A DNA stretch of 64,000 bases from Methanonatronarchaeum sp. AMET-Sl (GTDB lineage: Archaea; Halobacteriota; Methanonatronarchaeia; Methanonatronarchaeales; Methanonatronarchaeaceae), in the NCBI RefSeq assembly GCF_029854155.1, contig NZ_CP122958.1, forward strand, positions 1,412,001-1,476,000. The letters run 5' to 3'. The translations under genes and the position numbers were made by a program. The notes under the pieces are model-generated. The model was not told the DNA's origin and made no database searches. It saw only the letters and a list, made by a program, of their open reading frames with translations. This document shows positions 48,798 to 58,769 of this stretch, one piece after another. Position 1 is the first letter of the stretch. Every line of letters begins with the position of its first letter.

Positions 48798-49385
48798 TTA
48801 TTTTTTCCTTGCTAAGACTTTCACTATAGCTCGTTTTCCTTGTATCGTTTCTTCGATTTTCTCGATGTACTCTATAACGGTTAGTGGTTTTAGTAGTGAT
48901 AGTAGTTGGCCTCTTTCATATCTTACTTCATCGGTTTCTGGACCGATATCGATTTCTATGTCCGCTTTAATGTGGCTTTCCCAAATCAAATAGCCGCCTT
49001 TTTTTAGGCCGTTGATTATTTTTTGGATTTGGTTTTCGTCTTTTATGTGAAAATAGCTAAGCGTTATTAAATCATATTTTTCAGACTCGATATCATATTT
49101 TAGAACGTCTGTGTGGATCCAGTTTACTTCAACTTTTTTTTCTCTAGCTCTTTTTTGTGCTATTTTTAATGCTTCGCTTGATAGGTCTATTGCGTCAACT
49201 TGATAGCCTTTTTCGGCTAGATAGATTGAGTTTCTTCCTGCTCCACATGCGATGTCAAGGGCGTTTCCTGTGGTAAGTTTTTCAATTTTTTTAGATAGGA
49301 ATGGTGATGGGTCTTCTCTTCTATGTCGTCCTTTTTTATATCTTTCATTCCATTCCGATTCATCGAACTCTCTATCTTTATTCAT
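48798..49385 (-). CDS. SAM-dependent methyltransferase (class I, TehB/UbiE-like)
   Basis: A 195-aa soluble methyltransferase. Motif I is [20 protein letters not shown] (about 37-56), with the motif II Asp in [20 protein letters not shown], motif [14 protein letters not shown] and LITLSYFHI after it. Residues 1-35 ([20 protein letters not shown]) match the TehB-type N-terminus. Substrate unknown. Third gene of a tight operon HAD-PfkB-methyltransferase (10 bp after the kinase), so it may modify a sugar or nucleoside derivative. Confidence 0.87.
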   Translation of the reverse strand: MNKDREFDESEWNERYKKGRHRREDPSPFLSKKIEKLTTGNALDIACGAGRNSIYLAEKGYQVDAIDLSSEALKIAQKRAREKKVEVNWIHTDVLKYDIESEKYDLITLSYFHIKDENQIQKIINGLKKGGYLIWESHIKADIEIDIGPETDEVRYERGQLLSLLKPLTVIEYIEKIEETIQGKRAIVKVLARKK

Positions 49386-49395
49386 ATCTTTTTCC

Positions 49396-50268
49396 TCAAT
49401 TCTGGTATTCTGGGATGTGGCTTCCTCCTATTTTTTTAAGACATTGTGAAGCCATTTGATTTCCTTGTTTTAAGCAGGTTTCGGGGTTTTTATTTTTAAG
49501 ATATCCATCTATAAATCCAGCTGCAAAAGCGTCGCCAGCACCTGTTGCATCAACTACATCCACTTTATTTGCAGTTGCTTTATAATTTCCATCCTCTCTA
49601 TATAACGCTGCTCCCTGACTACCCAGAGTTACGACTACGTTTTTAACTCCGGTTTTAAGTAGTTTATCTGCAGCTTTATCTATTTCATCTTCGACTAGGT
49701 ATTTAAGTTCATTTTTGCTTAAAAACAGTATATCGATTTTATTGATTATTGGTTTTAGTTTTTTAAGGCCATACTGTCTGCAGAGTGGTCCAGGGTTGTA
49801 GCTATATCTGTTTTCTGTTTTTAAGATGTTTTTAGTCAATTTGAGTCCTTTTTCATCCAGAAATGAACTTATATGTATCAATTGGGGTTTTGATAGGTAT
49901 TTAGGGTCGATTTTCTCTAGTTCTATATTCGAGCCAACCCCGCCATAGGTATATAAAGTTCGGTCTCCTTCTGAATCTACTATACTGATTGCTGTTCCCG
50001 TTCTACCTTTTTTCCTCTGAACCATGGTGCTATCTATTCCATTTTTCTCGAGGTGTTTTAGGACCAGTTCTGATTCAACGTCATTCCCAATAGCTCCTAT
50101 GAAACCAAGTTCTAGGTTGGATTTTGATAGCCATGAAATAGTGTTGTATGCTGAACCTCCTGCTGATTCCTCAATACGGGTTATTGGTGATTCTCCACCT
50201 CTTTCTGCCAATTGTTTCGTGAATAAAAGGCGATCCAGGTTTAAGTTGCCGACCCCAACTACATCCAT
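49396..50268 (-). CDS. PfkB/ribokinase-family carbohydrate kinase
   Basis: Phosphorylates a sugar or nucleoside. About 290 aa with [10 protein letters not shown] (about 8-17, substrate Asp), [20 protein letters not shown] (about 34-53), [14 protein letters not shown] (about 215-228) and the catalytic signature [20 protein letters not shown] (about 240-259). I start it at the ATG at 50268 (after AGGGTGA); an in-frame GTG at 50277 overlaps the HAD stop. Specificity (ribose, adenosine, fructose and others) is not readable. Middle gene of the HAD-PfkB-methyltransferase operon. Confidence 0.88.
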   Translation of the reverse strand: MDVVGVGNLNLDRLLFTKQLAERGGESPITRIEESAGGSAYNTISWLSKSNLELGFIGAIGNDVESELVLKHLEKNGIDSTMVQRKKGRTGTAISIVDSEGDRTLYTYGGVGSNIELEKIDPKYLSKPQLIHISSFLDEKGLKLTKNILKTENRYSYNPGPLCRQYGLKKLKPIINKIDILFLSKNELKYLVEDEIDKAADKLLKTGVKNVVVTLGSQGAALYREDGNYKATANKVDVVDATGAGDAFAAGFIDGYLKNKNPETCLKQGNQMASQCLKKIGGSHIPEYQN

Positions 50269-50273
50269 TAAAT

Positions 50274-51296
50274 TCACCCTAAATCTGCAGCTTCTCCTCT
50301 AACCACTTTTCTATATCCAAGGTGTTCTGATACAATCTCATCAACTATATTTTCTTCCACTAACCGTATATCCGGTAAAGATGTATTCAATTTAACTAAC
50401 AACTCTTTATATGGTTTTGGAGCTTTTTCAGGGTTTTTCTTTATTTCATTTATATTTGAAATCCATTTTCTCACCAGTTCTTCAGGTTCGTTAGATCTTA
50501 ATATCGGTTCAATAAAAAGTATGTTTTCAGAGCCTATTGCAAACCTGGCGTGAGGTACTGCATATTTATTTCCATTAAAAACTATGCTTTTACCTCCGGC
50601 CTTCGATATCTCTCCAAGCATTTTGTAGTCAGTGATACTATCCCCCACCACAGATATATCTCTTAGTGGAGTGTTAAGGCTCTCTGAAATTTCTTTAACT
50701 GCTTCAAGTTTTTTAGCACCACCGACCACTTTAACCCTCTCTAAAGGATCCCCATACTCTGTTTTAGGTAGTTCTTTAAAGAAAAAATCATCAAGTTTTT
50801 TAACAAGTTTATCTTCATCTTCTATATTAACTATCTCTTCACCCATCTCTCTAATTCGTTTTTTAAGGCCTGGTGACAAAGATTCCTGTAAACCCTGAAA
50901 ATCAATATCTGTACACCAAATATCTTCAGGTGGAACACCAATCCTCTCTCCAATAGTGTGGGCATGATACCTATAGCTAGTGGAGATTATATTAACAACC
51001 CATCCACCCTCTTTAAGGCTTCTAACAAGTTCTTTCGACCCATCAACCACCCTAGCTTTATCAGAAATCTCACATACATCTCCCTCATCTATTCCCTCAG
51101 CAACAAGAAACGGAGCTATAAGAGATAAAGTATCACCCGGCTCATAACCCTCTCTACCTTCAAGAGAGATAATATCATCAAACCTACTAATCTTCTCAAA
51201 AATCTTTTTACCATCATCAATCAAACCCATAACTTCAAATGCATTATCTTGTGGAGATAAAGGCCCCTCTAAATCAAAACAAACAATTTTAGACAT
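50274..51296 (-). CDS. HAD-superfamily phosphatase, EhaR-like
   Basis: A 340-aa HAD protein: [14 protein letters not shown] (about 5-18, with Glu-Gly-Pro replacing the usual DGT), [18 protein letters not shown] [13 protein letters not shown] (about 108-120), the Lys in [12 protein letters not shown] and [20 protein letters not shown] (about 217-236). The [12 protein letters not shown] start resembles proteins annotated EhaR in methanogens, although no hydrogenase genes are here. The start at 51296 follows GGAGGA. Its stop overlaps the PfkB gene, so the three downstream products likely share a pathway. Confidence 0.75.
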   Translation of the reverse strand: MSKIVCFDLEGPLSPQDNAFEVMGLIDDGKKIFEKISRFDDIISLEGREGYEPGDTLSLIAPFLVAEGIDEGDVCEISDKARVVDGSKELVRSLKEGGWVVNIISTSYRYHAHTIGERIGVPPEDIWCTDIDFQGLQESLSPGLKKRIREMGEEIVNIEDEDKLVKKLDDFFFKELPKTEYGDPLERVKVVGGAKKLEAVKEISESLNTPLRDISVVGDSITDYKMLGEISKAGGKSIVFNGNKYAVPHARFAIGSENILFIEPILRSNEPEELVRKWISNINEIKKNPEKAPKPYKELLVKLNTSLPDIRLVEENIVDEIVSEHLGYRKVVRGEAADLG

Positions 51297-51630
51297 ATAT
51301 CTATCCTCCATGAAACGATTAATTTATCTAATCCAAACCAACATCATTTTATCGCACAAAAGACAAAACGATATAGCCAATATAAACCATCTAACCTAGA
51401 GCTCTATTGAACTAAAAAAAATTTCTATCCATCATAAAAAGGTAAGATGTTTTTTAATAGGTTTTTAAAAAAATCTATCGTTGTTTTTTTATAAAAAAAG
51501 ATAACCCTATTTCTCCAGTAATTTGACTGGAGAAAAATTACTTTATTAATTAATTATTTGTTTTGGAAAGGGGTTGGATGTCATTAACTAGTTTTTGAGT
51601 TATTTTTGTTTTGTTGTTTGTTTTTTGTGT
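51297..51630. other. Intergenic asd-HAD
   Basis: AT-rich, no ORF. It holds the asd terminator hairpin (separate entry) and, nearer 51300-51370, presumably the HAD-operon promoter. No dispersed repeat. Confidence 0.35.
51511..51534 (-). terminator. Hairpin plus T-run after asd
   Basis: TTCTCCAGT (51511-51519) and ACTGGAGAA (51526-51534) form a perfect 9-bp stem. Read on the minus strand it is followed within 15 bases by TCTTTTTTTATA. Good terminator candidate for the ferredoxin-asd transcript. Confidence 0.6.
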
Positions 51631-52668
<1,038 letters not shown>

Positions 52669-52685
52669 TTTAATTTCTCCGTTTT

Positions 52686-52847
52686 TTAGACAGGTCCGAC
52701 TGGACACTCGGTTTCACAGTTTCCACATTCAACACATTTTGAACTATCAACTTTTGCGACTTCTTCTACAGTTACTGCATCTACAGGACATACACTCTCA
52801 CACGCCCCACAGGAAATACATTCTTCTAAGTCAACTATTGCTGGCAT
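52686..52847 (-). CDS. 2[4Fe-4S] ferredoxin (53 aa)
   Basis: A small electron carrier, easily missed because of its size. The sequence starts [20 protein letters not shown] and continues [20 protein letters not shown]. It has two CxxCxxCxxxCP clusters: [12 protein letters not shown] (about 10-21) and [12 protein letters not shown] (about 39-50). The ATG at 52847 follows GAGGT at seven bases. It lies 17 bp upstream of asd on the same strand, so both are probably in one transcript; no functional link to asd is known. Polyferredoxin-like family, cytoplasmic. Confidence 0.93.
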   Translation of the reverse strand: MPAIVDLEECISCGACESVCPVDAVTVEEVAKVDSSKCVECGNCETECPVGPV

Positions 52848-52866
52848 TACAAAAAACCTCCATTAA

Positions 52867-52909
<43 letters not shown>

Positions 52910-52991
52910 CATTTAAAGGATAGAAAACTACATTAACCACAAATAAACAAAATAGCTACAACAACCTAAACCTTTTAGGTTATTTATTGAT

Positions 52992-53031
52992 TGACATCCT
53001 TCATTACCTAAAGAGGGGAAGAAACTTACAA
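52992..53031 (+). repeat. Dispersed palindromic repeat, degenerate
   Basis: TGACATCCTTCATTACCTAA then AGAGGGGAAGAAACTTACAA. It keeps the head (TGACATCC) and CTAAAGAGG loop; the tail is diverged. Confidence 0.45.
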
Positions 53032-53053
53032 CCCTCTCAAACTCTCACAACTG

Positions 53054-53716
53054 TTAATTTTCTTCTTTATATTCTTTCTTAACGACCTCTATAATTTTTT
53101 CAGCAGTTTTTTCTCCAACCCCATCAACTTCCATCAACTCTTCTTTACTTGCAGTGAAAATATTTTTAACAGAACCTAAATCTATTAAAAGGGTTTCAGC
53201 AGTTTTAGGACCCACCATAGGTATTGATGAAGCAACATACCTCTGTATTTCACCCATAGATTTTGTAGGTTTACTAGAGTGGGGGTTAGGTGTTTTTGAA
53301 CTACCAATTTGCTCCCTTTTTGCAATTAATTTAATATATTCCGCTGTTTCAAAACTGTCTTCTGTCCTAATTATTGGGATTCCATAATCGATAGATATCG
53401 AGGATATCGCACCTCTAATTGAGTTTATATGTATATCTCGTCCAGCTCTAGTGTCCAACCCTTCAATCACCAAAACTGGACATTCGAAGTTATCACGTAA
53501 CTCAGATAATTGATCAAAAAGACCTCTATCCCGGTCAACCATCGAAGAAACAAAATCCATTGTTGATTTACGTTCAACACAAGCCCTATCTGACAGCACA
53601 TAATCTCCGATATCCAGTTTATCAACAACAACCTCAACATCAGACTCTTTTAAGGCTCTAAACACATCACAACGTCTCTCCCTATAATCAACTACAACAG
53701 TTGGAAAATCCATCAA
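53054..53716 (-). CDS. Short XPF/Hef-type ERCC4 nuclease with (HhH)2 domain
   Basis: A structure-specific DNA nuclease of 220 aa acting on forks and flaps in repair. The ERCC4 nuclease is at about 1-130: VVDYRERR (about 8-15), KLDIGDYVL and the catalytic [12 protein letters not shown] (ERKxxxD, about 47-58). The tandem helix-hairpin-helix domain is at about 160-215 ([32 protein letters not shown]). It lacks the N-terminal helicase of euryarchaeal Hef and so has the size of crenarchaeal XPF. No C-terminal PIP box is obvious. Monocistronic, flanked by repeats. Confidence 0.9.
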   Translation of the reverse strand: MMDFPTVVVDYRERRCDVFRALKESDVEVVVDKLDIGDYVLSDRACVERKSTMDFVSSMVDRDRGLFDQLSELRDNFECPVLVIEGLDTRAGRDIHINSIRGAISSISIDYGIPIIRTEDSFETAEYIKLIAKREQIGSSKTPNPHSSKPTKSMGEIQRYVASSIPMVGPKTAETLLIDLGSVKNIFTASKEELMEVDGVGEKTAEKIIEVVKKEYKEEN

Positions 53717-53856
53717 AAACCCCCTCTACACCCAAAAACAACTATAACCTCCATAAACCACAATATATCCATTATAAACCAAACTCAACCTCATTCTATC
53801 GATTTACATCCATGGTCTCTAATATCAAATATTTTTTTTAGACATACAGTAACAAC

Positions 53857-53890
53857 CTACCCCGCCTGAATGCCCGGGGCTTTCCCCTCG
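53857..53890 (+). repeat. IS200/IS605-type right-end-like hairpin
   Basis: CCCCG (53860-53864), CCTGAATGCC, CGGGG (53875-53879), then CTTTCCCCTCG. Together with the 28.7-kb hairpin it has the stem-(T/C)(A/T)GAA-like loop-GGGCTTTC organisation of TnpB-element right ends. No transposase gene is near. Confidence 0.4.
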
Positions 53891-53908
53891 CACTTCCCTA
53901 ACGCCACC

Positions 53909-53956
53909 TTACCACCTTAAAATATGGGGGAGGTATTTAGCCCTAACCTAAGATAA
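53909..53956 (+). repeat. Dispersed palindromic repeat, degenerate
   Basis: ACCACCTTAAAATATGGGGG, then AGGTATTTAGCCCTAACCTA, then AGATAAT. The tail is clear, the hairpin altered. The surrounding gap 53717-54071 has no gene. Confidence 0.45.
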
Positions 53957-54071
53957 TTTCTATGTTAACCGTCTTATATTTATTATACATCAAAGTTAAT
54001 TACTGTATCCATTAAGGAAGAACTAAAAAAAATAATTAATTTGTAAAAATGGGTTAAAGGGGTGTAGTTAT

Positions 54072-54485
54072 TTGAAAATCCTAGCACCGGTCAGGTATCC
54101 TATCATCGATCAGAGTAGGAGAACTTTAATTAAAGCAAAAGAAATTGCTGAGGAAAATGATGCTGAACTTATTATACTCTATGTAAATTTATTTCAAGAA
54201 GGAGATGACATAAAAAAAATTGAGCTTCGACGAGAAGTTGACAGAATTATAGATGGATACACTGCTCAATATATTGTTAAAGAAGGATTCCTTGTTGAAG
54301 AGGTTATTCTTGAAGAAATAGTAAGGCAAAACCCCGATTTAGTTGTTCTTGGTAAAAACCAAGAGTCAAAATGGAAGAGACTACTTAAAAGTTTGATGAA
54401 AAAACGGGATATGAACAGATACTTCCTAAACGTTGAAAAATATATAAAAGAAAAAGCAGATACAGAAATCATAGTAGTAGATTGA
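54072..54485 (+). CDS. UspA-like universal stress family protein
   Basis: A 137-aa Rossmann-like protein. [20 protein letters not shown] (about 3-22), [12 protein letters not shown] (about 31-42) and [20 protein letters not shown] (about 79-98) fit the Usp fold. The ATP-binding GxxGx9GS loop is not conserved ([14 protein letters not shown]), so it may not bind ATP. It starts with TTG at 54072 after GGGGTG. It precedes the MscS-like gene by 83 bp, and a link to membrane stress is a guess. Confidence 0.75.
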   Translation: MKILAPVRYPIIDQSRRTLIKAKEIAEENDAELIILYVNLFQEGDDIKKIELRREVDRIIDGYTAQYIVKEGFLVEEVILEEIVRQNPDLVVLGKNQESKWKRLLKSLMKKRDMNRYFLNVEKYIKEKADTEIIVVD

Positions 54486-54568
54486 AATAAATCAAGAATA
54501 GTCATTACAACATAAAAATTTAAATACATAATAATCCCCTTTTTTATTTAAAGGATGGAAAAACCATA

Positions 54569-55450
54569 TTGATTGAAAACACTGAATATCTCTGGAGTCA
54601 GATATCTGAAGCAGCTTATGCATTCGGTCCCCGACTTATAACAGCTATAGTTGTAGTTTTAATTGGGTATATACTTGCTAAATGGTTGGTTAAACATTTC
54701 ACAAGACCTATAGCTATATGGCTCAAACGACCAGCACTTGTAAAACCAGCACTTACGGCAATAAAATACTTAATTATAGTAATATTCATATTAATTGGCT
54801 TAAGGATCGTTGGAATAGAACTAACCAATATATTGTTAAGTGCAACAATCATGTCCGTTATAGTCGGTGTGGTAGTTGCTCCAATTGCTGCAAACTTTAT
54901 TTCAGGCGCTTTTTTATTATCTGACCGTCCCTATGATGTTGGTGATCTAATACACATTCCAAATTTAGATCGAACCGGGTTCGTAAAAGAGATAACGATG
55001 TCCTATACACGGATATTGACTCTAGAAGACACCTCTCTAGTAGTGCCTAATAGAAGAATGAGGGACAGAGATGTTGAAAACTTCACACAAGGAGATTTAA
55101 GAATAAAAAGAACTTTCGATTTCGAAATAAGTTACGACAGCGACCTTGATAAAGCAAGAGAAGTTACTAAAAAAGCTGCAGGCGAAGTTGAGGGCGTAAT
55201 AACAAAACAAAAACGAGTAACATTAATGTCAACATATTACCCAATAACACCTCAAACAAGGGTTAAAGAATTCGGAGATAACGGAATCAAACTCCAAACA
55301 GTATATTGGTTAGAAACACCCTACTACCTCAAAAGGATGAACTCCAAAGTAGCATACAACATATATAAAAAACTAATGGAAAACGATATAGAGATACCAT
55401 ACCCACACCGACAGATAATAATGAATGAAGACAAAACCAGAGAAAAATAA
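54569..55450 (+). CDS. Small-conductance mechanosensitive channel (MscS family)
   Basis: A 293-aa channel releasing solutes on osmotic downshock. Three TM segments lie at about 18-36, 62-82 and 88-112. The TM3/pore region reads [20 protein letters not shown] then [20 protein letters not shown] (about 95-135), with the beta domain [20 protein letters not shown] and a mixed alpha/beta C-terminus. The start is TTG at 54569; AGGATGG lies 12 bases upstream. An out-of-frame ATG in that motif is rejected. Confidence 0.9.
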   Translation: MIENTEYLWSQISEAAYAFGPRLITAIVVVLIGYILAKWLVKHFTRPIAIWLKRPALVKPALTAIKYLIIVIFILIGLRIVGIELTNILLSATIMSVIVGVVVAPIAANFISGAFLLSDRPYDVGDLIHIPNLDRTGFVKEITMSYTRILTLEDTSLVVPNRRMRDRDVENFTQGDLRIKRTFDFEISYDSDLDKAREVTKKAAGEVEGVITKQKRVTLMSTYYPITPQTRVKEFGDNGIKLQTVYWLETPYYLKRMNSKVAYNIYKKLMENDIEIPYPHRQIIMNEDKTREK

Positions 55451-55536
55451 GACCTAAACAACAAAAAAACAAAATAAAAAAATTAAAACCAAATACAAAA
55501 AATTAAAAACGATTACGAAACTTCATATAGGAAGTT

Positions 55537-55734
55537 TTAGCGTTCCTCGATATGTGGTTCAATGATTATCCTGTTTCTGTTTTTATCCACATAGATATCT
55601 GCAGTGCAGATAGATAGGTCCAACCCAAGGTTCCTACCAATCTCTCTGGGAACGGTAAGTTTTAGGTATTTTTTTCCATTACTTTCATACTGTGAGAACT
55701 TACGTTTACCTATAAAAACGGGTGAACCAATCAT
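55537..55734 (-). CDS. AbrB/SpoVT-family small DNA-binding protein
   Basis: A 65-aa swapped-hairpin beta-barrel protein. FIGKRKFSQYESNGKKYLKL (about 7-26) then TVPREIGRNLGL and a final IYVDKNRNRIIIEPH give the AbrB/MazE pattern. Such proteins act as transition regulators or antitoxins. No toxin gene lies beside it, so a general regulator is more likely. It stands alone, convergent with mscS. Confidence 0.75.
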   Translation of the reverse strand: MIGSPVFIGKRKFSQYESNGKKYLKLTVPREIGRNLGLDLSICTADIYVDKNRNRIIIEPHIEER

Positions 55735-55794
55735 ACTACCCAGTATTTAGACTAAAGCAAATAAAGTTATCCACTATATTTTCCCAAAATACCT

Positions 55795-56472
55795 TCAGCT
55801 CGGAATTGCTCCTTTAATTAAATAGGATAAGCCTGTTAAGAAAAACGCTGCAGCTACCCAGTAATACAGTAAAGTGGGGTACAAAATAACTAGGATTCCT
55901 GCTGCGAAGAGAACTATACCCATAAATATATTCACTACCCGGTTTGTTTTAGGAATTTTGCTTTGAGTTTCATCCATAATATCAACCACTCCAACTAGAC
56001 TAAATGGACCATAATGGAGTTTTTTATCTACAATAACTGTACGTAACTCGTTTCCAAATATATTCCAGAAATTTTTAAAGAATATTATGTTTAACAGTAT
56101 TAAAGCAATTATTACAACTGCAGTATACGTAATGGGGTCCCAATAATCTTCAAAATGTGTTAATAATAACCCTAATTCGTCAAAAAACAATCCAAGACCT
56201 GTACCATAAAGTAATGCCGCCAACCTATGTATCTTCTTATCTTTGTAGATAATAGCAATCCATCCAGCTATTATCATAAATATAACGCCGTAATAGAAGT
56301 GATGAATCATATAGTATTCAAATGGAAAAAAATCCCTACCAGTAGCTATATCTCCCAAATAAAAGACGTAAAGTCTAGCAACTATAAAGGAGATTAAAAA
56401 AGAGATAAATATCAATAAAGGCGCTTCTTTATATGTAGTACTATATTCCTCTTCATGTTCTTTAGATTTCAT
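55795..56472 (-). CDS. Polytopic membrane protein of unknown function
   Basis: A 225-aa protein with about seven predicted TM segments (about 18-36, 55-75, 83-100, 115-135, then two in 180-222). Notable are MIHHFYYGVIFMIIAGW (about 54-70) and GTGLGLFFDELGLLLTHFED (about 90-109), with conserved-looking His, Asp and Glu in or near the membrane. These recur in archaeal membrane proteins of unnamed families; no function can be given. Upstream of the AbrB gene by 60 bp on the same strand. Confidence 0.65.
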   Translation of the reverse strand: MKSKEHEEEYSTTYKEAPLLIFISFLISFIVARLYVFYLGDIATGRDFFPFEYYMIHHFYYGVIFMIIAGWIAIIYKDKKIHRLAALLYGTGLGLFFDELGLLLTHFEDYWDPITYTAVVIIALILLNIIFFKNFWNIFGNELRTVIVDKKLHYGPFSLVGVVDIMDETQSKIPKTNRVVNIFMGIVLFAAGILVILYPTLLYYWVAAAFFLTGLSYLIKGAIPS

Positions 56473-56579
56473 TATTCACACAAAAAATGAATAAACAAAT
56501 GAGCATAAGGTTTATCTTAAATAACTATATAAATACTTGCTTTACATTAGTTTTTATTTTTTTAATTCAAGGTTTTTTG

Positions 56580-58622
56580 TTATAGGTCGATTGTCCTTAA
56601 TCTCTGTGCATTTATGGCTACGATTACTGTGCTTGCAGACATCAATATAGCGCCTATAGCTGGTGATAACAGAATTCCAATCGGTGCTAATACTCCAGCA
56701 GCTAATGGTAATGCAAAGACGTTGTATCCTGCTGCATAAACTAAGTTCTCCTTCATTTTACGATAGCTTTTTTTACTTAAATTTAAAACACGGATTACGT
56801 CATAAGGGTTGTTTTCAACCAACACGATGTCTGCTGACTCAATTGCTATATCTGTACCACTCCCGATAGCTATTCCAACATCAGCTCTAGTTAGTGCGGG
56901 GGCGTCGTTAACTCCGTCTCCAACCATAGCAACTAATTTACCTTTGTTTTGAAGTTCAATGATTTTTTTATCTTTGTCTTCTGGAAGTACTTCGGCAAAA
57001 TATTTTTTTATTCCAAGTTCATTTGAAACATATTTAGCAACCTTTTCCGAATCTCCTGTCAATAGAGCTATATCTATATCCATTATTTTTAATGCTTCAA
57101 CGGTGTCTTTGCTTTCGTCTCTAATTTTATCTGCAAGTGAGACAGCAGCCAAAACTTCTTTATCTTGAATTAAATAAACGACTGTATGTCCATTTAAACC
57201 AGCTTTTTCACTAAAAGTAGTGATTTCTTGAGTTGGTTTAACGCTCAGTTCTTTTAATAGGTTTTCACCCCCTACATGCACCTCTTCATTTTCATAGGTG
57301 GCTTTGACACCTTTGCCTTTAATTGCTTTAAAGTTTTCAACACTTGGTGTTTCTATATTTCTTTCTTTAGCTGTTTTTGTTATTGCTTTAGCTATCATAT
57401 GCTCTGAATCTGATTCAACAGCGGCCATCATCCTTAAAGCTTCTTCCTCACCTATTTTAGGTGATGTTTTTATTTCAATAACTCTCTGCTCTCCAACAGT
57501 TAATGTTCCTGTTTTATCAAAAACTACTATATCTACATCTCTAGCTATTTCTGATGCAATTCTATCCCTTATCAAAATCCCGTTTTTAGCAGCTATTGTT
57601 GTGTTTATAGCTACAACAAGAGGAATTGCTAGGCCTAATGCATGTGGACATGCTATTACCAAAACCGTTACAACCCGTTCAACAACATCAATCCCAAATC
57701 CAATTGAAATCGTCCATGCGATACCGGTTATTATAGCCATAAAGACTGCTGCGTAGAACAACCAGCCAGCAGCTCTATCAGCTAAAACCTGTGTTTTAGA
57801 TTTAGTTTTCCGTGCATCTTCCACCAAACGCATGATTCCGGCGAGAGTGGTTTTATCTCCAGTGGCGTTTACTCTAACTCTTAAACTACCATCTCCGTTT
57901 AACGTACCACCAACCACCTTGTCGCCAGGTTCTTTTCTAACAGGGTTTGATTCCCCTGTTATCATCGATTGATCAACTTTAGTACTTCCTTTTTCAACAA
58001 CACCATCAACTGGTATGTTCTGGCCTGGCCTCACTAAGACTAAGTCATCTTCCTTAATTTTATCTAATTCAACTAGTTCTGTATCTCCAGAGCTTGTTAT
58101 TACCTCGGCTTTTTCCGGCATTAAATCAGCAAGTTCATCTAAAGCCCCTGATGCACGTCTAACGCTACGCATCTCAATCCAATGGCCTAATAAAAAAATC
58201 ACGATTAGGGTAACAAGTTCCCAATACAAGGTCATTCCAATATCGAAGATTGAAGCGAAAATACTGTATGTGAATGCAACCATTATCGCCAGTGAAATCA
58301 ACATCATCATTCCTGGTTCCCTGTTGCGAGCCTCGACAACCCCCATTTTGAGGAAGGGGATTCCACCAACTATGAAAACGGTTGTGCCGAAAAAAATAGG
58401 TATATATTCACTGCCAAGAAAGATCGGTGGTGCATAGTTGAACCAGTCTTGGATTGTTGGGCTGTAAATCAAAACGGGTATGCTTAGGAAAAATGATATT
58501 AAAAATCTTTTTTTGAAAAGTTCTTCATGTCCGGAGTGGTTAATCTGAGTTTTATTTTTTTCATGTTTTTCTTTATTGCCGCATATTCTGCAGCAACTGC
58601 ATTCCTCATTTTTTTGTGACAT
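56580..58622 (-). CDS. copB: Copper-type P1B ATPase, CopB-like (CPH class)
   Basis: A heavy-metal exporting P-type ATPase of 680 aa. The TM6 metal site is IACPHALGLAIPLV (CPH, about 322-335), the P1B-3 signature linked to Cu+/Cu2+/Ag+. The phosphorylation loop is DKTGTLTVGE (about 366-375), the actuator MITGESNPVRKEPGD (about 222-236) and the hinge VGDGVNDAPALTRADVGIAI (about 569-588). There is no HMA domain. The first 35 residues carry a Cys/His-rich stretch (CSCCRICGNKEKHEK), probably metal-binding. No CopZ or copper regulator is adjacent. Confidence 0.93.
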   Translation of the reverse strand: MSQKNEECSCCRICGNKEKHEKNKTQINHSGHEELFKKRFLISFFLSIPVLIYSPTIQDWFNYAPPIFLGSEYIPIFFGTTVFIVGGIPFLKMGVVEARNREPGMMMLISLAIMVAFTYSIFASIFDIGMTLYWELVTLIVIFLLGHWIEMRSVRRASGALDELADLMPEKAEVITSSGDTELVELDKIKEDDLVLVRPGQNIPVDGVVEKGSTKVDQSMITGESNPVRKEPGDKVVGGTLNGDGSLRVRVNATGDKTTLAGIMRLVEDARKTKSKTQVLADRAAGWLFYAAVFMAIITGIAWTISIGFGIDVVERVVTVLVIACPHALGLAIPLVVAINTTIAAKNGILIRDRIASEIARDVDIVVFDKTGTLTVGEQRVIEIKTSPKIGEEEALRMMAAVESDSEHMIAKAITKTAKERNIETPSVENFKAIKGKGVKATYENEEVHVGGENLLKELSVKPTQEITTFSEKAGLNGHTVVYLIQDKEVLAAVSLADKIRDESKDTVEALKIMDIDIALLTGDSEKVAKYVSNELGIKKYFAEVLPEDKDKKIIELQNKGKLVAMVGDGVNDAPALTRADVGIAIGSGTDIAIESADIVLVENNPYDVIRVLNLSKKSYRKMKENLVYAAGYNVFALPLAAGVLAPIGILLSPAIGAILMSASTVIVAINAQRLRTIDL

Positions 58623-58769
58623 TTCAAAGCCTAAATATTTTATTTAAGTCAAGCAAATATTCTTTGTTTTTAATTATCTTTGTTTTTCTGGTTTATTAGT
58701 TTGGCAAAAAGATAAGGTTGGTTAAGGATAATTTGAAGTTGTTTTGGTTCTGAATATTGGTGAGTAACT

